DNA from: Dasania sp. GY-MA-18
Lineage (GTDB): Bacteria > Pseudomonadota > Gammaproteobacteria > Pseudomonadales > Dasaniaceae
Length of the DNA: 64,000 bases
Assembly (NCBI RefSeq): GCF_024734385.1
Contig: NZ_JANHAP010000007.1
Coordinates: 62,001-126,000, forward strand
Reading direction: 5' to 3'
Shown: positions 1-8,767 of the stretch, piece by piece
How the letters are laid out: every line of letters starts with the position of its first letter
Position numbering within the stretch: the stretch's first letter is position 1
The notes under the pieces: model-generated
The model's database searches: none
Told to the model about the DNA's origin: nothing
What the model saw: only the letters and a program-made list of their open reading frames with translations
Made by a program: the position numbers and the translations under genes

Positions 1-190
1 AAGCTGCAAGAGCTAAGTTTTTATCAGCCTTTCAGGCTGAGATGCAAGCCACAAGAGGCAAGCTGTAAGAAAAACAAAATCTATTCAAAGTTTGCTGTTT
101 GTTAGGTGGATTTTTTTTAACTCGGCAATGGCGGTGGCATTAGAGTACAGTTTTTTAAATCGAAAAATCAGCATTCGCACGATGCAAGAG
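1..190. other. intergenic stretch without a recognisable gene
   Basis: No coding region could be supported here. The only structure seen is a small perfect hairpin at 24-40 (7 bp arms TCAGCCT/AGGCTGA, 3-base loop). It is not followed by a T run on either strand, so it is not an obvious intrinsic terminator. A 77-codon open frame on the minus strand (85-318) runs through the repeat described next and has no ribosome site or recognisable protein features. Confidence 0.4.
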
Positions 191-329
191 GGCTGAGCCG
201 GGTGCTGTCGCGAAATATAAAAGGGCTGGCCGTGGTAGCGGATGAGACAGCGCAGCGTTTTAAGGCTCAGTAGCGGACGCGGGCACCCCGGAGGGGCCGG
301 ACCATGTAGCGGCGGCATCCGGCTCAGCC
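191..329 (+). repeat. structured intergenic repeat, copy A
   Basis: A core of about 100 bases (209-310) shares ordered blocks with the inverted copy at 404-542: GCGRAATATAAAAG, CGGATGAGAC, GGCTCAG, CCCGGAGGG and CATGNAGC, in the same order and at nearly the same spacing. The core is closed by its own inverted repeat: GGCTGAGCCGG at 191-201 pairs with CCGGCTCAGCC at 319-329, and pairing continues inward with one mismatch. The blocks and palindromes are read directly. Whether this is a mobile miniature element, a folded RNA or a REP-like repeat is not known. Confidence 0.6.
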
Positions 330-403
330 ATCGGGTTTAATAAACCACTGTATTAACCCAAGCTTTTCTTTTGGTGTAGATAATGAGAAGTTCTTAATTC
401 GGC

Positions 404-542
404 AATGCCCCAAGGTTCTTGCTCCATGATGGCGGCCCTCCGGGCTGCCTTCACTCCCTGCTGAGCCCGCCCTGCGGGAAAGCCGGTCTCATCCGTTCAC
501 TCAGCGCTCATCTTTTATATTCCGCAAGAACCTTGGGGCATT
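404..542 (-). repeat. structured intergenic repeat, copy B (inverted)
   Basis: This is the second copy of the repeat, in opposite orientation to copy A. Its outer ends are a perfect 19-base inverted repeat (404-422 and 524-542, containing CCCCAAGGTTCTT and its complement). Inside, read on the minus strand, lie the blocks GCGGAATATAAAAG, CGGATGAGAC, GGCTCAG, CCCGGAGGG and CATGGAGC. The outer stem sequence differs completely from that of copy A although both copies can pair. That is expected either of a structure under compensatory change or of an element with variable flanks. Confidence 0.65.
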
Positions 543-544
543 CC

Positions 545-556
545 CTGCGATCGCAG
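545..556. other. 12-base perfect palindrome beside repeat B
   Basis: CTGCGATCGCAG reads the same on both strands and sits three bases outside the terminal repeat of copy B. It could be part of the element or a chance site. Confidence 0.35.
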
Positions 557-578
557 AGCGTTCGAATTTTGGCGATTT

Positions 579-612
579 AAAAAATTGGCACGATGTGCGA
601 GGGGCATCGTGA
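579..612 (-). terminator. terminator of the TPR-sulfotransferase gene
   Basis: On the minus strand the arms CACGATG and CATCGTG (589-595 and 605-611 on the plus strand) enclose a 9-base loop. A run of six T follows (579-584). It lies 27 bases past the stop codon of the sulfotransferase gene and fits a Rho-independent terminator of moderate strength. Confidence 0.55.
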
Positions 613-638
613 CAGCAATCCATAACTACAGTTCGTAC

Positions 639-2606
639 TTATTTCTCAGACAGTGCCTCTTGCAAGGGGTCTAGCAAGTCGCCGAAATTTTGCCAGTACG
701 CCAGAGCCGAGCGGTAAATGGGTTTGCGTACTTGTTCGGAGCTGGAAGTTTTTACCGCGCGCTGGGTTTGGTGAAAATCAACACAGGCTTGCTCAAAGGG
801 CAGTTCACAGTATTCGAGTAAGCGCTGCACGTGGCTGGCCACATCGTCTACCACATCTTCATACTGCACATCTAAAATTTTACCGGGCAATACGTTATGC
901 CAGTGCTGCATTAGGCGCTCATAGTCGCGGTAATATAAGCCCAGGTCGGTTAAGTCGTAGGTGAAGTGTTGGCCTATGGCCCATAATTGTTTATAGCAGC
1001 CCAGGCAGCTGTCCATGGGGTGGCGTTTGGCGTTAATGATTTTTGCGTTGGGGAATAAAGCTAAAATCAAACCGATATGGGCAAAGTTGTTGGGCAGTTT
1101 GTCGATAAAAAACGGCGTTTTTTGTTGCCGATGAAATTCAGCCTGTTTTAAATAATGTGCTGCGGCTTTTTGAATATTGCTCAGCGTTAGATGGCTGGCG
1201 GGGTCGCTGGGATTTTTGCTTTTGGGGTGCAGGCTGTCCATGCGGCTAGCGATGCGTGGCATGTAGGGTAGTTCTTGAGTGCCTTCTATCTGTGAGTGGC
1301 TGGCCAGTATTTGCTCTTGCAGAGTAGAGCCGGAACGGGGCAGGCCGACCACAAAAATAGGGGTTACCTCATGGTTAGCGTGATTGTTTAGTTGGGCAAA
1401 AAAGTCGGCATTGTAGGTGGCGATAATTTTATCGGTTTGCTCACTGTTTTCCTGGGCGCTGTAGTGTACTAGCGTTTTTTGCACGCGGTTGGCTTGTTGG
1501 TAATAGTTAAAAGCGCTGCGGTACTCCTTTTTATGTTCGTACGCTTTGCCCAAGGCATAGCCTAAATAAACCTGATCTTTTTCACGTAGCTCGTCTTGTG
1601 TTAAGGCTTCTTGCATGGCGGCTATTTGCTGGTCGCTAAACGAAAAGGTTTTCATGTCCGATAGCGCCCAATAGGCTTCGCCGTAGTATTTATTGTGGCT
1701 AATACAGCTTAGAAACTCTTCGATTGCCTGCTCCTGTTGCCCCAGAGTTTTTAAGGCTAGGCCTAGTTGGGCGCGGGCGGGGTTTAATGCAGGCGATTTT
1801 TCTAGCAGGCTTTTTAACAGCGCTATGCCCTGTTCGTGCTGATGGTTTTTTATGTGGCTTTCGGCTTTGATGATTTGGGTTTCATCGGCATTGGGGTTGA
1901 TTTCTAAGCTGCGCTTTAAGCTTTCAGCGGCCGCATCGGTTTTGTCTTGCAGTAATTGGGCGCGGCCCAGGCCATTCCATGCTCGCCAGTTTTCTGGAGC
2001 TTTGGCTAAAATATCGCGGTAGAATTTTTCGGCGCGCTGGGGTTGTAGTTTAGAGCTGGCATAGTCGGCTAATATTAGCAGTATGGGGACGTTGTTAGGG
2101 TCGGCGTTTAATACGCTTTGGCCTGTTTTTTCCAGCGCTTGGTAATCGCCGCTGCGAAATTGTTGTAGTGCTTGTTGTACCCAGTCGGCGATTTGTTCGC
2201 GTTGTTGGAAGTGGCCGCTCATGGCTTGGGCTTGTTCGGTTTTGCCCTGTGCGAGTAATACTTCGTGCAGCGCGCGTAGGGCAGGGTTTAATTTAGCGTC
2301 TAATTGCAGGGCTTTTTGTAAATATTGTTCGGCGCTGGCTAAATCATTTTGATCTTTTTTGACCAGACCTAAATCCATATAGGCATGGGCATAATCGGGG
2401 GCTAGCTGTATAACGGCCGTATAGGCTTTTTCGGCTTCTTGTAGCTGGCCTTTATGTTGTTGGGTTTGGCCGTATAGCCTGAGTGTATTGACTTCTTTAG
2501 GGTTGAGTTGCAGTAGTTTTTTACACAGCGACTCTGCCTCATCAACCTGGCCGGTTTTAAATGCGTTTAGGGCTTGGAAGAATATTTCTCTAGGGTTTAT
2601 GGCCAT
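639..2606 (-). CDS. TPR-repeat sulfotransferase
   Basis: This 655-residue protein has two parts. About residues 1-400 are tetratricopeptide repeats in tandem (typical motif AYMDLGLVKKDQNDLASAEQ), expected to bind protein or peptide partners. From about residue 415 a sulfotransferase domain follows, marked by the PAPS-binding loop VVGLPRSGSTLQEQIL near residue 420 and by FIDKLPNNFAHIG and KRHPMDSC further on. The family moves sulfate from PAPS to an acceptor; the acceptor here is unknown. No signal peptide is seen, so it is probably cytoplasmic. It lies 89 bases behind a TonB-dependent receptor gene on the same strand, a pairing often seen in marine and sphingomonad genomes, and is probably co-transcribed with it. 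Confidence 0.85.
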   Translation of the reverse strand: MAINPREIFFQALNAFKTGQVDEAESLCKKLLQLNPKEVNTLRLYGQTQQHKGQLQEAEKAYTAVIQLAPDYAHAYMDLGLVKKDQNDLASAEQYLQKALQLDAKLNPALRALHEVLLAQGKTEQAQAMSGHFQQREQIADWVQQALQQFRSGDYQALEKTGQSVLNADPNNVPILLILADYASSKLQPQRAEKFYRDILAKAPENWRAWNGLGRAQLLQDKTDAAAESLKRSLEINPNADETQIIKAESHIKNHQHEQGIALLKSLLEKSPALNPARAQLGLALKTLGQQEQAIEEFLSCISHNKYYGEAYWALSDMKTFSFSDQQIAAMQEALTQDELREKDQVYLGYALGKAYEHKKEYRSAFNYYQQANRVQKTLVHYSAQENSEQTDKIIATYNADFFAQLNNHANHEVTPIFVVGLPRSGSTLQEQILASHSQIEGTQELPYMPRIASRMDSLHPKSKNPSDPASHLTLSNIQKAAAHYLKQAEFHRQQKTPFFIDKLPNNFAHIGLILALFPNAKIINAKRHPMDSCLGCYKQLWAIGQHFTYDLTDLGLYYRDYERLMQHWHNVLPGKILDVQYEDVVDDVASHVQRLLEYCELPFEQACVDFHQTQRAVKTSSSEQVRKPIYRSALAYWQNFGDLLDPLQEALSEK

Positions 2607-2695
2607 AGTTGATTCACTCGTTTAAAACTCATACTAGTAAAACAAAAAGGGCCGGCCCATGGCCAGCCCTTTTAATGGTATTGCCTTAACTTTGT

Positions 2696-5026
2696 TTAGA
2701 AGTCGTAGCGTAAGTTAACACCAACAGTGCGTTGTCTGGCTGGTGAAAACTTATGTGCACCTATGCTGAAGTCACCGTAGGCTGCGCCTTTGTAGTACTC
2801 TTCATTGGTTAGGTTTTCAACATAAGCTTCGGCAGTCCAGCCATCATCGTGCGAGTAAACCGTGCGCAAGTTGATTTTGCTGTAGCTGTCGGCGCGCAAG
2901 TCTCTGCGGCCATCAAAATCCACTGGTGCGTCACTTTGATAGAAGTTTTCAACTGTGAAACGCACTTCGCTGCGCTCTAGTGGTAGGGTGTAAGTACCTA
3001 CCAAGGCATAGCTGGATTTAACGGTGCCGGGCAAGGTGTTGCCTTCACAGTCGGTGTCGCATACCGCGGCGGCTTTTAACTTGGTCAACTCGGTATCTAA
3101 AAAGGCTACGCCCAAGTAAATATCCAAATTGGCTGTAGGCAGTATGCGTATATCAGCTTCTATACCCTGGCCTTCGGCGTCACCGGCGTTAGCGACTTTA
3201 GTGGCATTAGCATCGACGTCAAAGAAGTTAACCTGGTAGTCGTCAAAGCTGTACTGGAAGACGCTGGCTTTGGCTTCTATGCGGCTGTCCCACCATTTTG
3301 ATTTAATACCAATTTCGGTGTTGGTGACTTCTTCTTGGTCGAACTCTTCAATCATCGCGTAGTCTGTGGCGTTGCCGTCACCACCGGTAAGCGCATCAAT
3401 TAAGAAGTCAGTGGTGGTTAGGCCGTCGCTGTAGCTTAGGTCGCTGGAGTTGAAGCCACCGGCTTTATAGCCTTGTGAAATATTAGCGTAAACAGAAATG
3501 TCGTAGTTAATATAGTAATTCACTGCAAGGCGAGGTGATAAATTGCTCCAGCTTTCATCCGCATAAATAAAGCCATCGGTATAGGCTGCGCCATTGAAAA
3601 TCGAGGGGTTGTTGAAACCTACATCTTCTTTCATCCACAGGCCAAAGTTACGGCTGTCTTCGGTGTATCTAGCGCCTAGGGTAACTTCTAAGTCTTCGGT
3701 AGCGGCCCAAGTAATATCACCGTATACCCCCCAGCCATCATACTCGGCATCGACTTCGCGGCGTTCAGTAACGTAACCTGCACCAGCAGCGCCACCACCG
3801 TAGTAGGCAAAATAGTAATAGCTGGCGCAACCGCCTTGATCTATATCGCTAAGGCCATAGTAGCTGGCGATGGCAAAGTTACACTGGGTTTCTTCGTCAT
3901 AGCTGTCGCCAATAACCGCGTCTAGCTCTTCTTTATAATAAGAAACACCGGCAAACCAAGTGATGCTACCTTCGCCTTCGTAGTTAATACGAAATTCTTG
4001 GCTATAGTATTTTTGCTCTTGGTTTTGGCTGTAGTGATCTATGGCAAATGCTGAGCCATCGAAGTCTTCTAAATAAGAGTAGTTATGGCCGCGTATGCCG
4101 GTAATCGAGGTTAAGGCGTATTCATCACTTAGGTCATATTCTAAGGTTAGGGTTGCGCCCCAAACATCGGCCTCGTCGTGGCTGGCATCGCCTAAATCGC
4201 TGGCAACTTCGTCATATTTTGAGGTGGGTGCGTTCCAGCCATTAAAGGCTGAACCGTCAGCGTTTTGTACGGTGTATACAGTGCCGTCGCCTTCTCTATC
4301 TTCATATTCCAAAGACAGTACAGCGGTTAAAGCTTCGCCGGTATAACCAAAAGATAGGCGCATGGCATCTATATTGATGCCGCCGTATTTGTTGCCGGTT
4401 TCAATGTTTTTCAGCCAGCCATCTTGCTCTTCATGATAGACCGCCGCACGCACGGCAAATTCGTCGTTTAGCGGAATGTTGATCATGCCGTCAAAAGAAA
4501 CCAGATTGTCTTCGCCTAAACCTAAGGCAACAGAGCCTGTTTGTTCTTCACTGGGCTTTTTGGTGGACATGCTGATCGCACCAGCAGAAGAATTGCGGCC
4601 AAACAGTGTACCTTGTGGGCCTTTTACTACTTCAACCATTTCTATGTCGAAGAAGCTGGTAACAGCACCACCGGTACGGCCTAGGTATACGCCGTCTTGG
4701 TATAGGCCAATAGAGGGCTCGGCACCCACGCCGAAATCGTTAGTAACTATCCCGCGTATATTGATGGTATCCAGGAAACTGTCATCAGAATCGCCAGTTA
4801 CCCCTGGGGTTAGCGTGGTTAGGGATTTTACATCAGTGATATTGGCATCGGCGATAAAGTCACCGGTAAAGGCCGATACTGCAATGGGGATATCTTGCAG
4901 CGTTTGCATGCGCTTTTGCGAGGTAACAATAACTTCTTCTATAGCCCAAGATTGCACTTCTTGTGCTAGTGCAAACGGGGTGCTAAGGGTGGCGCCTATG
5001 GCTAGGGCCAAACTGCTTTTTTTCAT
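2696..5026 (-). CDS. TonB-dependent outer-membrane receptor
   Basis: This 776-residue protein starts with a clear signal peptide (MKKSSLALAIGATLSTPFALAQ). A TonB-box-like and plug start EEVIVTSQKRMQTLQDIPIAV follows, then the plug motif VEVVKGPQGTLFGRNSSAGA. A beta-barrel fills the rest and ends in the C-terminal aromatic residue LRYDF. It should carry a substrate across the outer membrane using TonB energy; the substrate is not evident. The start is supported by GGAG eight bases upstream on the minus strand. It lies downstream of a TetR gene and upstream of the TPR-sulfotransferase gene, all on the minus strand. A 15-base palindrome lies in its promoter region. Confidence 0.92.
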   Translation of the reverse strand: MKKSSLALAIGATLSTPFALAQEVQSWAIEEVIVTSQKRMQTLQDIPIAVSAFTGDFIADANITDVKSLTTLTPGVTGDSDDSFLDTINIRGIVTNDFGVGAEPSIGLYQDGVYLGRTGGAVTSFFDIEMVEVVKGPQGTLFGRNSSAGAISMSTKKPSEEQTGSVALGLGEDNLVSFDGMINIPLNDEFAVRAAVYHEEQDGWLKNIETGNKYGGINIDAMRLSFGYTGEALTAVLSLEYEDREGDGTVYTVQNADGSAFNGWNAPTSKYDEVASDLGDASHDEADVWGATLTLEYDLSDEYALTSITGIRGHNYSYLEDFDGSAFAIDHYSQNQEQKYYSQEFRINYEGEGSITWFAGVSYYKEELDAVIGDSYDEETQCNFAIASYYGLSDIDQGGCASYYYFAYYGGGAAGAGYVTERREVDAEYDGWGVYGDITWAATEDLEVTLGARYTEDSRNFGLWMKEDVGFNNPSIFNGAAYTDGFIYADESWSNLSPRLAVNYYINYDISVYANISQGYKAGGFNSSDLSYSDGLTTTDFLIDALTGGDGNATDYAMIEEFDQEEVTNTEIGIKSKWWDSRIEAKASVFQYSFDDYQVNFFDVDANATKVANAGDAEGQGIEADIRILPTANLDIYLGVAFLDTELTKLKAAAVCDTDCEGNTLPGTVKSSYALVGTYTLPLERSEVRFTVENFYQSDAPVDFDGRRDLRADSYSKINLRTVYSHDDGWTAEAYVENLTNEEYYKGAAYGDFSIGAHKFSPARQRTVGVNLRYDF

Positions 5027-5165
5027 TATGGTGTCTCCAAAAAATACATCGTGAGGCGAGCTGTTGTTATGGTTATGCTGCTCGCTGGGATCTGATCTCT
5101 TTGTAAAAACAAGCTTTAACTAACTTTTTAAAGCAGGCGCAGTCTGGCATAAAGCGCGAATTATT

Positions 5166-5180
5166 ACCAATATATTTGGT
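5166..5180. promoter_or_regulatory. candidate TetR operator before the receptor gene
   Basis: ACCAA-TATAT-TTGGT is a perfect dyad between the TetR gene and the TonB receptor gene. On the minus strand it falls inside a candidate promoter spacer (TTGGCC, then 18 bases, then TAATAA). A second, outer dyad GCGGGCC/GGCCCGC lies at 5182-5188 and 5204-5210. The dyads are read directly. The link to the upstream TetR protein is inferred from position. Confidence 0.45.
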
Positions 5181-5280
5181 TGCGGGCCAAAAATGTGCTG
5201 TAGGGCCCGCGGAATGAGGGGGGAGGGTGCGGTAAGTGCCGTCTAAAAGATGGCGTTGTAGCAGCGGTTTGCCGCTGGAT

Positions 5281-5895
5281 TTAGGCTTGTTTGGCTATCA
5301 TTAGGGCGCTTTGATGGGTGGCTTCTATCAGTTTTTGCGAGGAGCTAAGCTGCAAATCAGTATCTACCACCACCCCTAGGCCCTCGTATAAAGACACGAT
5401 AATCGTGGCTTTGGCGCGACACTCTTCAATACTGATATAGGGGTTGAGCAGGGTGACCAGGCGGGTGAGGTCATCTATATACACTTGGTATAGCTCTTTT
5501 ACATCGTCGGCTATTTTATCGTCGTAGGTGGCCAGCCAGAACAGGTTGCGGAAGAAGTTGCGGTCCGAGGATTTAAACAGGCTGCCCACGCAGTCACTAA
5601 CATAGCGCATAAAGGTTTTTTCGGGATCTATGCTGAAGTCGGTTTCGCCGCGAAACAGGTCTTTATCGGTATAGTTTCTAGCTTCGTCTATGAGGGCGTT
5701 CATTAGCGATTGCTTGGAGGGGAAGTAATACTGCACATTGGATTTCCTCACCCCTAGCTGGCTGGCAATGTGGTTAAAGCTCAGCTCCTGGTAGCCCTGC
5801 TCATCAATAATCTGCCTGGCGATGCAGAGTATTTGCTGGCGCTTGCTGTTGCCTTTGATGGTTTTACCGACATTGTCTGGCGTACTTGCAGCCAT
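5281..5895 (-). CDS. TetR/AcrR-family transcriptional regulator
   Basis: This 204-residue protein has an N-terminal TetR helix-turn-helix at about residues 15-65 (RQIIDEQGYQELSFNHIASQ, then LGVRKSNVQYYFPSKQSLM). An all-helical ligand-binding half follows. It should act as a ligand-responsive repressor. The start is supported by GGGAG seven bases upstream on the minus strand. It lies just upstream of the TonB receptor gene on the same strand and is divergent from the MSHA pilus operon across 285 bases. Control of the receptor is the simplest guess, but the divergent pilus promoter is also in reach. Confidence 0.85.
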   Translation of the reverse strand: MAASTPDNVGKTIKGNSKRQQILCIARQIIDEQGYQELSFNHIASQLGVRKSNVQYYFPSKQSLMNALIDEARNYTDKDLFRGETDFSIDPEKTFMRYVSDCVGSLFKSSDRNFFRNLFWLATYDDKIADDVKELYQVYIDDLTRLVTLLNPYISIEECRAKATIIVSLYEGLGVVVDTDLQLSSSQKLIEATHQSALMIAKQA

Positions 5896-6057
5896 TGTGT
5901 GCTCCCTTGGGTTGGGCGGTTAGAAATATGAGCTAAATTTTGGCTGATTTTTGGCCCTATGTATAATTTTATTATTGGGCGGTGTTTCTGGGCTTGGCTA
6001 TTGTTTGCAACATAGGCGATAAATAGCGGGGTTAAAGCTCGATTTATTACAGAAATT

Positions 6058-6066
6058 TGCTATAAA
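6058..6066 (+). promoter_or_regulatory. candidate extended -10 promoter of the MSHA operon
   Basis: TGCTATAAA matches an extended -10 element (TGN before TATAAA) and lies 115 bases ahead of the first pilus gene. No good -35 hexamer was found, which is tolerable for extended -10 promoters. No other candidate in the 285-base divergent region looks better. Confidence 0.35.
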
Positions 6067-6180
6067 AAGCAGAGGCTTACAAAAAAAATAACAAGTAAAC
6101 TGTGAAGTTATAGGCAAATCTGCAACAATGCGGTGGCGTTTAGCAGGTATTTTAATAGCTGAGGGAGAAACTCAGGGCGA

Positions 6181-7146
6181 ATGAAAATAACAATTCCCTG
6201 GTTGAAAAATAACAATACGGTATCGGGGCGAGTGGGCGTGGCTATGGGGCCAGATGGCCTAAGCGTTGCCCATATCAACGCGGCGGGAGTGGTGGATTTT
6301 TGCCAAAACTACCCCCAGCCCGGCGATAGCGCCGATTTACTCAGCTCCTTAGTCACCGAGCAGGGCTGGCATGCCTGCCCCTGTAGCTTGGTATTGCACC
6401 CTCTTTATTACCAGCTGACGCTAGCTGAGTCACCGGCGGTTGAAGCGGCCGAGATGGCCGAAGCCGTGCGCTGGCGCTTAAAAGACTTTGTTGATTACCC
6501 CTTGGCCGATGCCGCGGTTGATTTCTTCACCTTGCCCGATGACGCTTATCGCGGTCGTAAAGCCATGCTATATGCGGCGGTTATGCGCAAAAATAGCTTG
6601 CAGGGCTTGGCTGAAACCATAGAACAGGCGGGCTTAGTGCTGCAGGCTATAGAGATATCCGAGCTGGCTTTGCATAATTTATGTTACGCCCTACCCGAAG
6701 TGCGGGGCGGTGTAGCCATATTGCACTTATTAGAAGACGAAGGTTTTATCAACCTAGTTGAGGATGGCAATATTTACCTCAGCCGTAAGCTGGATATAGG
6801 TTTGGCGTCATTTGACGGTGAGGGTGATCACCTGCAGCAGTTTGAAGCGCTGTTATTAGAAATTCAGCGCTCACTGGATTTTTACGAAAGCCAATTGGGT
6901 AAAGGCATTATCTCTAATTTGTACTACTCACCTGCAACTGAACGTACCGTCGCAATGGGCGAGTTTCTGGCTATGCAGCTGGGTTTAAATGTGGCACCGC
7001 TAAATGTTAAAGGCCTGCTACAAAGTGAGTTGCCCGCCGAAACCTTGGCCACGGCTATTACCGCTATAGGCGCAGCTACCGGTCCCGGTAAGCAAAAAGA
7101 CGCCAATGCAGAGCAGACAGCGGAGGCCGTTAATGCAGCATATTAA
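6181..7146 (+). CDS. mshI: MSHA biogenesis protein MshI (PilM-like)
   Basis: This 321-residue protein is the first gene of the MSHA locus. It resembles the actin-fold PilM/MshI family: an early VGVAMGPDGLSVAHI strand-turn motif, a middle VRWRLKDFVDYPLADAAVDF segment and a late GAATGPGK turn. In related type IV pilus systems PilM sits on the cytoplasmic face and binds the N-terminus of PilN, joining the inner-membrane alignment complex to the motor ATPase. The ATG is preceded by GAGGGAGAAA. It overlaps the start of the next gene by 14 bases, so translational coupling is likely. Confidence 0.85.
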   Translation: MKITIPWLKNNNTVSGRVGVAMGPDGLSVAHINAAGVVDFCQNYPQPGDSADLLSSLVTEQGWHACPCSLVLHPLYYQLTLAESPAVEAAEMAEAVRWRLKDFVDYPLADAAVDFFTLPDDAYRGRKAMLYAAVMRKNSLQGLAETIEQAGLVLQAIEISELALHNLCYALPEVRGGVAILHLLEDEGFINLVEDGNIYLSRKLDIGLASFDGEGDHLQQFEALLLEIQRSLDFYESQLGKGIISNLYYSPATERTVAMGEFLAMQLGLNVAPLNVKGLLQSELPAETLATAITAIGAATGPGKQKDANAEQTAEAVNAAY

Positions 7147-7738
7147 TTTTGTCTCCCAGTTAGACCGGGTAGTAGAGCCGCCATTTTCAGCCCGGCAGCA
7201 GGCCGGCTTATTGGCTGCACTCATGGTATTGCTGGTGCTGGTATATGCGGGCTTGCTATGGCAGCAAGCAGGACTTAACCAAGATTTACAGCAGCGCCGC
7301 GCCGAGCAGGCTGAACTGGTAAAGGTGGTAGACGCCTTAAATGCTAAAAAACAAGCCGCCGAAAATAACTCTAGCTTAATCAATGAGTTGGCCAGCTTAG
7401 AGTCAGCGATACGCTTTAGGCGCCAACTGCTGGCCAGCATAGACCCGGATGATCAGTATCAGCAAAAAGGGTTTTCCGAGCACTTAAATGGTTTGGCGCG
7501 CCAGCAATTACAGGGCTTGTGGTTTACCGAAATTATTTTAGGCAAGCAGGGCGGGCAAATGGCCTTAGTGGGCTATACCTTAAAGCCCGAATACTTGCCG
7601 CAATATGTGCAGCGTCTATCGCAAGAGCAGGTGTTTAATGGCCAGCAGTTTAATGTGTTGCGTATGGCGCAGGCTGAAAAACAGCGCAACGCCCTGCGTT
7701 TTGAGATGCGAGCTGCGGCTAAGGATGAAAAGTTATGA
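7133..7738 (+). CDS. mshI2: PilN-like pilus assembly protein (MshI2)
   Basis: I chose the ATG at 7133 (MQHINFVSQLDRVVEPPF) over an upstream in-frame start at 7106. GCGGAGG lies just before it, and the predicted short cytoplasmic N-terminus is what PilN proteins use to contact PilM. The 201-residue protein has one membrane segment at about residues 25-45 (LLAALMVLLVLVYAGLLW), a coiled coil (about 50-100) and a small periplasmic domain. It is expected to form the inner-membrane alignment complex with MshJ. It overlaps mshI upstream and mshJ downstream. Confidence 0.82.
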   Translation: MQHINFVSQLDRVVEPPFSARQQAGLLAALMVLLVLVYAGLLWQQAGLNQDLQQRRAEQAELVKVVDALNAKKQAAENNSSLINELASLESAIRFRRQLLASIDPDDQYQQKGFSEHLNGLARQQLQGLWFTEIILGKQGGQMALVGYTLKPEYLPQYVQRLSQEQVFNGQQFNVLRMAQAEKQRNALRFEMRAAAKDEKL

Positions 7739-8454
7739 GTGATGCCCTAAAAGAGCGCATAACTGGCTGGCAGTCGCAAATAGATGCCCTGCAAACCCGC
7801 GAGCGGGTGATGGTATTTGTTATGGTACTGGCGGTATTGGGCTTTGCTTTCCAATGGCTATTGCTGGAGCCGGTGTTAAAAAACAACCAATTAATGGCGC
7901 GTCAGCAACAGCAGCTGGTCAGTCAGCAGCAGCAAAAACAATTAGAAAAACAGCAGCTAGAAATGATATTAGCTGCCGGTGTCAACAAGGCTAAGCTGGC
8001 CCAGCGCGATAAACTCAATGCCGAGCTACAGCGCTTGGATAAAAATATACAGGCATCTATCTTAACACTAATCCCTCCCAAGCTAATGCCGCAGGTATTA
8101 GAGAAGGTGTTAGCTGAGAACACTAAATTAAAATTATTATCTTTAGAGAATAAACCGGTAGAGACCTTAATTGATCAGCAGCAGGCCGCACAAAATAAGC
8201 CGCGCATGGCAGCCGCCGCGAATAAAGAAGCGAATAAAGAGGCAGATAAAAAACAGGGCTTGTACAAACACAGCTTTATTTTGCGCTTAGAGGGCAGCTA
8301 CCCTGCCGCTATAGATTATTTTGAGGCCTTATCGCAGTTGCCTTGGCGTTTTAATTGGGATGCTATGCATTACGAAGTGACACAATACCCTAAAGCCAAT
8401 ATCACCCTAGAAGTACATACAGTGAGCTTATCGCAAGACTGGATAGGTGTTTAA
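7735..8454 (+). CDS. mshJ: MSHA biogenesis protein MshJ (PilO-like)
   Basis: This 239-residue bitopic membrane protein has a membrane segment at about residues 24-42 (RVMVFVMVLAVLGFAFQWLL), then a Gln/Lys-rich coiled coil (about 50-110) and a periplasmic ferredoxin-like domain of PilO type. It should partner the PilN-like protein and link the inner-membrane platform to MshK and the secretin. Its ATG overlaps the stop of the previous gene (ATGA arrangement at 7735-7738). A low-complexity stretch NKEANKEADKK near residue 165 is a probable flexible linker. Confidence 0.82.
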   Translation: MSDALKERITGWQSQIDALQTRERVMVFVMVLAVLGFAFQWLLLEPVLKNNQLMARQQQQLVSQQQQKQLEKQQLEMILAAGVNKAKLAQRDKLNAELQRLDKNIQASILTLIPPKLMPQVLEKVLAENTKLKLLSLENKPVETLIDQQQAAQNKPRMAAAANKEANKEADKKQGLYKHSFILRLEGSYPAAIDYFEALSQLPWRFNWDAMHYEVTQYPKANITLEVHTVSLSQDWIGV

Positions 8455-8455
8455 T

Positions 8456-8767
8456 ATGAGCTGGCTTAAAACAATTTACATTTTTATGGTGGCAAGTAGC
8501 TTAGTTAGCTCTGCCTTGGCGGCAGACCCTACTCGCCCACCGGGTTTTGGTAATGCGCGCATTGCCAAGACGCAATATCATTTAAATAGCGTATTGCTGT
8601 CGGATACACGTAAAGTGGCCACTATTAATGGCAGGGCGCTATCTGTAGGTGAAACGATTAATGGCGCCACAGTGCTGTCAATTACTCACACTCTGGTGCG
8701 TTTAGATAAAAACGGGCGCATTATAGAATTAAAGCCAAAACGAGCTTCAATAAGGCAGGAAAAATAA
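8456..8767 (+). CDS. mshK: MSHA biogenesis protein MshK (PilP-like)
   Basis: The frame is open from a GTG at 8447, but ATG 8456 (MSWLKTIYIFMVASSLVSSA) is better placed behind GGATAGG and gives a normal signal peptide ending at ALA. The mature part starts with the conserved DPTRPPGF motif of MshK/PilP-like proteins and is about 80 residues of beta-rich sequence with repeated short strands. It is expected in the periplasm, contacting the secretin MshL. It lies directly after mshJ and abuts mshL. Confidence 0.8.
   Translation: MSWLKTIYIFMVASSLVSSALAADPTRPPGFGNARIAKTQYHLNSVLLSDTRKVATINGRALSVGETINGATVLSITHTLVRLDKNGRIIELKPKRASIRQEK

Noticed and set aside
59-74. Shared string CAAGCTGTAAGAAAAA near 59-74 and behind serB near 63208-63223
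   Set aside because: Sixteen bases with no flanking similarity and no shared context; could not be supported as a repeat family.
85-318. 77-codon open frame on the minus strand
   Set aside because: It lies over repeat copy A, has no ribosome site and no protein-like features; probably chance.
5262-5277. CAGCGG/CCGCTG hairpin upstream of the TetR stop codon on the plus strand (downstream of the gene on minus)
   Set aside because: Good stem with a 4-base loop but no T run; not enough to call a terminator.
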